Assembly: GCF_037404875.1 (NCBI RefSeq)
Contig: NZ_JBBELO010000035.1
Coordinates: 4,834-68,833 of the forward strand
DNA from: Orlajensenia sp037404875
GTDB taxonomy: Bacteria; Actinomycetota; Actinomycetes; Actinomycetales; Microbacteriaceae
DNA: 64,000 bases
Direction of reading: 5' to 3'
The translations under genes were made by a program, and so were the position numbers. Positions 61,333 through 64,000 of the stretch are shown here, piece by piece. Numbering within the stretch: the stretch's first letter is position 1; every line of letters begins with the position of its first letter. The notes under the pieces are model-generated. The model was not told the DNA's origin. It searched no databases and was given only the letters and a program-made list of their open reading frames with translations.

Positions 61333-63882
61333 GTGGGCACCGACACCCCCCGCACGCATAGGCATCGCGCACTGAGGGCACTCGTCGGCGTACTGGTCGG
61401 GCTGCTCGTCGTCGGCGTCATCGGCGCCGGCGTCGGGTTCTGGACCGTGCAACGCGGATTTCCGACCCTCTCGGGCCGATTGGACATTCCCGGGTTGCAC
61501 CACGACGTCACGGTGTACCGCGATCGCGCGGGCATCCCCCAGATCGTGGCCGACAACGCCGCCGACCTGTTCATGGCGCAGGGCTATGTGCACGCTCAGG
61601 ACCGGTTCTGGGAGATGGACTTCCGCAGGCACACGACCGCAGGCCGTCTTTCGGAACTCTTCGGCGCCTCGCAGGTCGGCACAGACACCTTCCTGCGCAC
61701 CCTCGGCTGGCGGGCGGTTGCCGAGAAGGAGGTGGCGCTGCTCGATCCCACGACGCTCGGCTATTACGAGGCCTATGCCGACGGCGTGAACGCCTACCTC
61801 GCGAAACACTCCGGCGCCGACCTCTCGCTCGAATACGCCATCCTGGGCATCCAGAACCCCGATTACCACCCCGAGAAGTGGACTCCGGTCGACTCCGTCG
61901 CCTGGATGAAGGCGATGGCGTGGGACCTGCGCAGCAACCTCGGAGACGAAATCGATCGCGCGCTGCTCGCTACGCAGCTCACACCGGAGCAGGTGGCCCA
62001 GCTGCACCCGGCCTATCCCTACGGCGCGCACCCCACCATCACGGGCGGCGAGAGCGCTCCGGCCGCGCTGAGCGTCACGCCGCTGACGGATGCCGCGACG
62101 CAGCCGGCGTACACGGCGTCGCTGCGGCAGCTGCGAGAGTCCCTCGACGCGCTCCCCGAGCTCATCGGCACCGCGGGCGCCGACATCGGCTCGAATTCGT
62201 GGGTCGTCTCCGGCAGCCTCACCGACACCGGCAAGCCTCTCCTCGCGAATGATCCGCACCTCGGCGCGAGCGTTCCCTCCGTCTGGTACCAGTCGGGCCT
62301 GCGGTGTTCGCAGGTGGGGCCGGAATGCCCGTTCGACGTCGCCGGCTTCGGCTTCTCGGGCGTGCCGGGCGTCATCATCGGCCACAACGCCCGCATCGCC
62401 TGGGGCTTCACCAATGCCGGCCCCGACGTGACCGATCTCTACCTCGAGAAGGTGACGGGCGAGAACTACGAGATCGACGGAACCACCGTTCCGCTCAACA
62501 GCCACACCGAGAAGATCAAGGTGGCGGGTGGCGACCCGGTCACCATCACCATCCGCTCCACCGGACACGGGCCGCTCGTGACCGGGCTCACGCCTCAGTT
62601 CGGCGACATCGCCGAGAAGTATCCGACGGCATCCGGCCAGGCAGCCGGCGACTACCAGCTCGCGCTGCAGTGGACGGCGCTGTCGCCGGGGACGACGCCG
62701 AGCTCGATCTTCGCGATGGACCGCGCGAACAACTGGGGCGATTTCCGAGCCGCGGCCGCACTGTTCGCCGTGCCCGCGCAGAACCTCGTCTATGCCGACG
62801 TCGACGGGAACATCGGCTACCAGATGCCGGGACTCGTGCCGCAGCGCCGGTCGGGCGACGGCACCGTTCCCCAGCCCGGCTGGACGAGCGCCACCGATTG
62901 GAACGGGTTCGTGCCCTTCGAGGCGCTTCCGAGCGAACTGAATCCGCCGAGCGGGTTCGTCGTGACGGCCAACAACGCCATCGCCGGACCCGAGTATCCG
63001 TCGCTGCTCACCAAGGACTGGGACCAGGGGTACCGCGCCACGGAGATCACCGCCCGCATCCAGGCTGCCATCGCGGCGGGCACCAAACTCACGACGAAGT
63101 CGATGTCGGCCATCCAGGGCGATGACCAGAACGCCATGGGGGCGCGACTCGCACCCTTGATCGCGGGGCTGAAGCTGCGCGGCGACGCGGCGGCCGGCGC
63201 TGCACTGCTGAAGAAGTGGGATCACGCCGACTCCCCCGGCAGCGCGGCCTCCGCGTACTTCAACATGACCTGGCGCGCCCTGCTGAAGGCCATGTTCAGC
63301 GACAAGCTCACGGATGACACCGCGGCCGCCGGCAGCAGCCGCTGGTTCTCGGTCGTGGACTCCCTCGTCGACAGCCCTGATTCACCCTGGTGGTCGAACA
63401 AGAAGCTCGGCGTCAGCGGCCGCGACCAGATGCTCGCCTACGCTGCAGAGCAGGCGTGGAAGGAGGGCACCGAGAAGATGGGCTCCGACACCGGCCAGTG
63501 GTCGTGGAGCCGCCTGCACGAACTGCGCCTGGTCAACGCGAGCTTCGGCAGCTCGGGCATCGCACCCATCGAGGCCCTCTTCAACCGCGGGCCCTACCCC
63601 GTGGGTGGCGGATCATCGGTGGTCGACGCGGTCGGCTGGGACGCGCGGCTCGACACCTACGATGCGACCAATGTGCCCTCGATGCGCATGGTGGTCAGCC
63701 TCGCCGACTTCGATCGCTCCACCTGGGTCAACCTCACCGGGCAATCCGGCCACGCCTTCCACCCCAACTACACCGACCAGACACCGCTCTGGCAACGGCA
63801 CGAGACCCGGGCGTGGCCCTTCAGCGCCAAGGCCTACACGAAGGCGACCGTCGACACCCTCGTACTGAAGGCGATCCACTAG
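61333..63882 (+). CDS. Penicillin acylase family (S45) amidohydrolase
   Basis: 849 residues, GTG start. An N-terminal membrane helix or signal anchor (VGVLVGLLVVGVIGAGVGFW) puts the enzyme outside. VTVYRDRAGIPQIVADNAAD and MAQGYVHAQDRFWEMDFRR form the alpha subunit. The nucleophile Ser of the beta subunit follows the self-cleavage site in GSNSWVVSG (residue ~293), then NDPHLG and GHNARIAWGFTN. It should cleave amide bonds such as acyl-homoserine lactones or acylated amino acids; substrate unproven. Confidence 0.9.
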   Translation: MGTDTPRTHRHRALRALVGVLVGLLVVGVIGAGVGFWTVQRGFPTLSGRLDIPGLHHDVTVYRDRAGIPQIVADNAADLFMAQGYVHAQDRFWEMDFRRHTTAGRLSELFGASQVGTDTFLRTLGWRAVAEKEVALLDPTTLGYYEAYADGVNAYLAKHSGADLSLEYAILGIQNPDYHPEKWTPVDSVAWMKAMAWDLRSNLGDEIDRALLATQLTPEQVAQLHPAYPYGAHPTITGGESAPAALSVTPLTDAATQPAYTASLRQLRESLDALPELIGTAGADIGSNSWVVSGSLTDTGKPLLANDPHLGASVPSVWYQSGLRCSQVGPECPFDVAGFGFSGVPGVIIGHNARIAWGFTNAGPDVTDLYLEKVTGENYEIDGTTVPLNSHTEKIKVAGGDPVTITIRSTGHGPLVTGLTPQFGDIAEKYPTASGQAAGDYQLALQWTALSPGTTPSSIFAMDRANNWGDFRAAAALFAVPAQNLVYADVDGNIGYQMPGLVPQRRSGDGTVPQPGWTSATDWNGFVPFEALPSELNPPSGFVVTANNAIAGPEYPSLLTKDWDQGYRATEITARIQAAIAAGTKLTTKSMSAIQGDDQNAMGARLAPLIAGLKLRGDAAAGAALLKKWDHADSPGSAASAYFNMTWRALLKAMFSDKLTDDTAAAGSSRWFSVVDSLVDSPDSPWWSNKKLGVSGRDQMLAYAAEQAWKEGTEKMGSDTGQWSWSRLHELRLVNASFGSSGIAPIEALFNRGPYPVGGGSSVVDAVGWDARLDTYDATNVPSMRMVVSLADFDRSTWVNLTGQSGHAFHPNYTDQTPLWQRHETRAWPFSAKAYTKATVDTLVLKAIH

Positions 63883-63889
63883 CTCAGAG

Positions 63890-64000
63890 CTAGAAGGGTG
63901 GTTCGTCGGGGTCTTTGCTGTATCCGGTGGGGGTGGTGATGGTGAGGGTGCCGGCGTTGTTGCGTTGGTACGTGAAGTGGGTGTCGTGTTTGACGGTGTG
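63890..64000 (-). CDS. DUF222/HNH endonuclease, C-terminal fragment at window edge
   Basis: The last 36 residues of a minus-strand gene entering from the right: TVKHDTHFTYQRNNAGTLTI and a final YSKDPDEPPF. The conclusion of the DUF222 (13E12-repeat) HNH endonucleases common in Microbacteriaceae reads this way. The catalytic HNH part lies beyond the window. It is convergent with the acylase gene, 7 bases apart. Confidence 0.7.
   Translation of the reverse strand, partial: HTVKHDTHFTYQRNNAGTLTITTPTGYSKDPDEPPF

Noticed and set aside
61282..63225. Long minus-strand open frame across the acylase gene
   Set aside because: Antisense shadow; the plus strand shows clear S45 motifs.
1..64000. CRISPR arrays, rRNA operons, insertion sequences
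   Set aside because: I saw no regularly spaced repeats, no rRNA-like sequence and no transposase reading frame with recognisable motifs.

Overview
This is a high-GC actinobacterial chromosome segment, most likely from the family Microbacteriaceae. That assignment rests on the base composition, the frequent GTG starts, the ATGA/GTGA stop-start overlaps, the actinobacterial-type DapD, DUF3117 and DUF3107, AdnAB in place of RecBCD, and a DUF222 HNH endonuclease tail at the right edge. Gene order matches two Mycobacterium tuberculosis blocks from memory: 22.8-42.5 kb follows Rv3193c to about Rv3211 (UPF0182, PDZ-Lon protease, zincin, cyclodehydratase-like protein, UvrD2, NudC, AdnB, AdnA, DUF3107, ferritin-like protein, DEAD helicase), and 47.3-61.3 kb follows Rv1232c back to Rv1201c (MgtE-N/CBS, DUF1003, Mrp, TatB, O-methyltransferase, DUF3117, DapE, DapD).

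Layout. 1-3.8 kb: a minus-strand operon of a response-regulator/PIG-L deacetylase fusion, an ATP-grasp enzyme, a PHP hydrolase and a membrane-anchored GT2 polysaccharide synthase cut by the window edge. 3.9-7.9 kb: a large LuxR-type ATPase regulator and small genes. 8.2-21.7 kb: two tandem genomic islands inserted at the 3' end of the initiator tRNA gene (21666-21742). Each island starts with a 186-bp module carrying a copy of the tRNA 3' end plus an arm region. Each ends with its own strong hairpin just before the next att copy. Neither contains a recognisable integrase. Island A (8187-14241) holds a subtilase, an AAA+ ATPase, an AlbA/Schlafen-type protein and a decayed gene. Island B (14242-21665) holds an ABC exporter with its two-component system, a TetR/SDR/esterase group, a broken DUF1254-type gene and an excisionase-like HTH gene. 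21.8-43.4 kb: conserved housekeeping and DNA-repair genes. 43.5-47.2 kb: an EEP-family hydrolase, an Xaa-Pro aminopeptidase and stress or membrane proteins. 47.3-61.3 kb: the second conserved block, interrupted at 52.9-56.4 kb by small accessory genes and a palindromic element. 61.3-64 kb: a penicillin-acylase-family hydrolase and the end of a DUF222/HNH gene.

Functional themes. The left operon looks like a signal-controlled surface-glycan synthesis and N-deacetylation pathway. Island A looks like a proteolytic conflict (possibly anti-phage) module, and island B like a drug-efflux and detoxification cargo. AdnA/AdnB/UvrD2 are recombination and repair motors. DapD and DapE supply diaminopimelate for peptidoglycan and lysine.

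Starts were chosen by hand from ribosome-binding sites and gene overlaps. No database search was possible.
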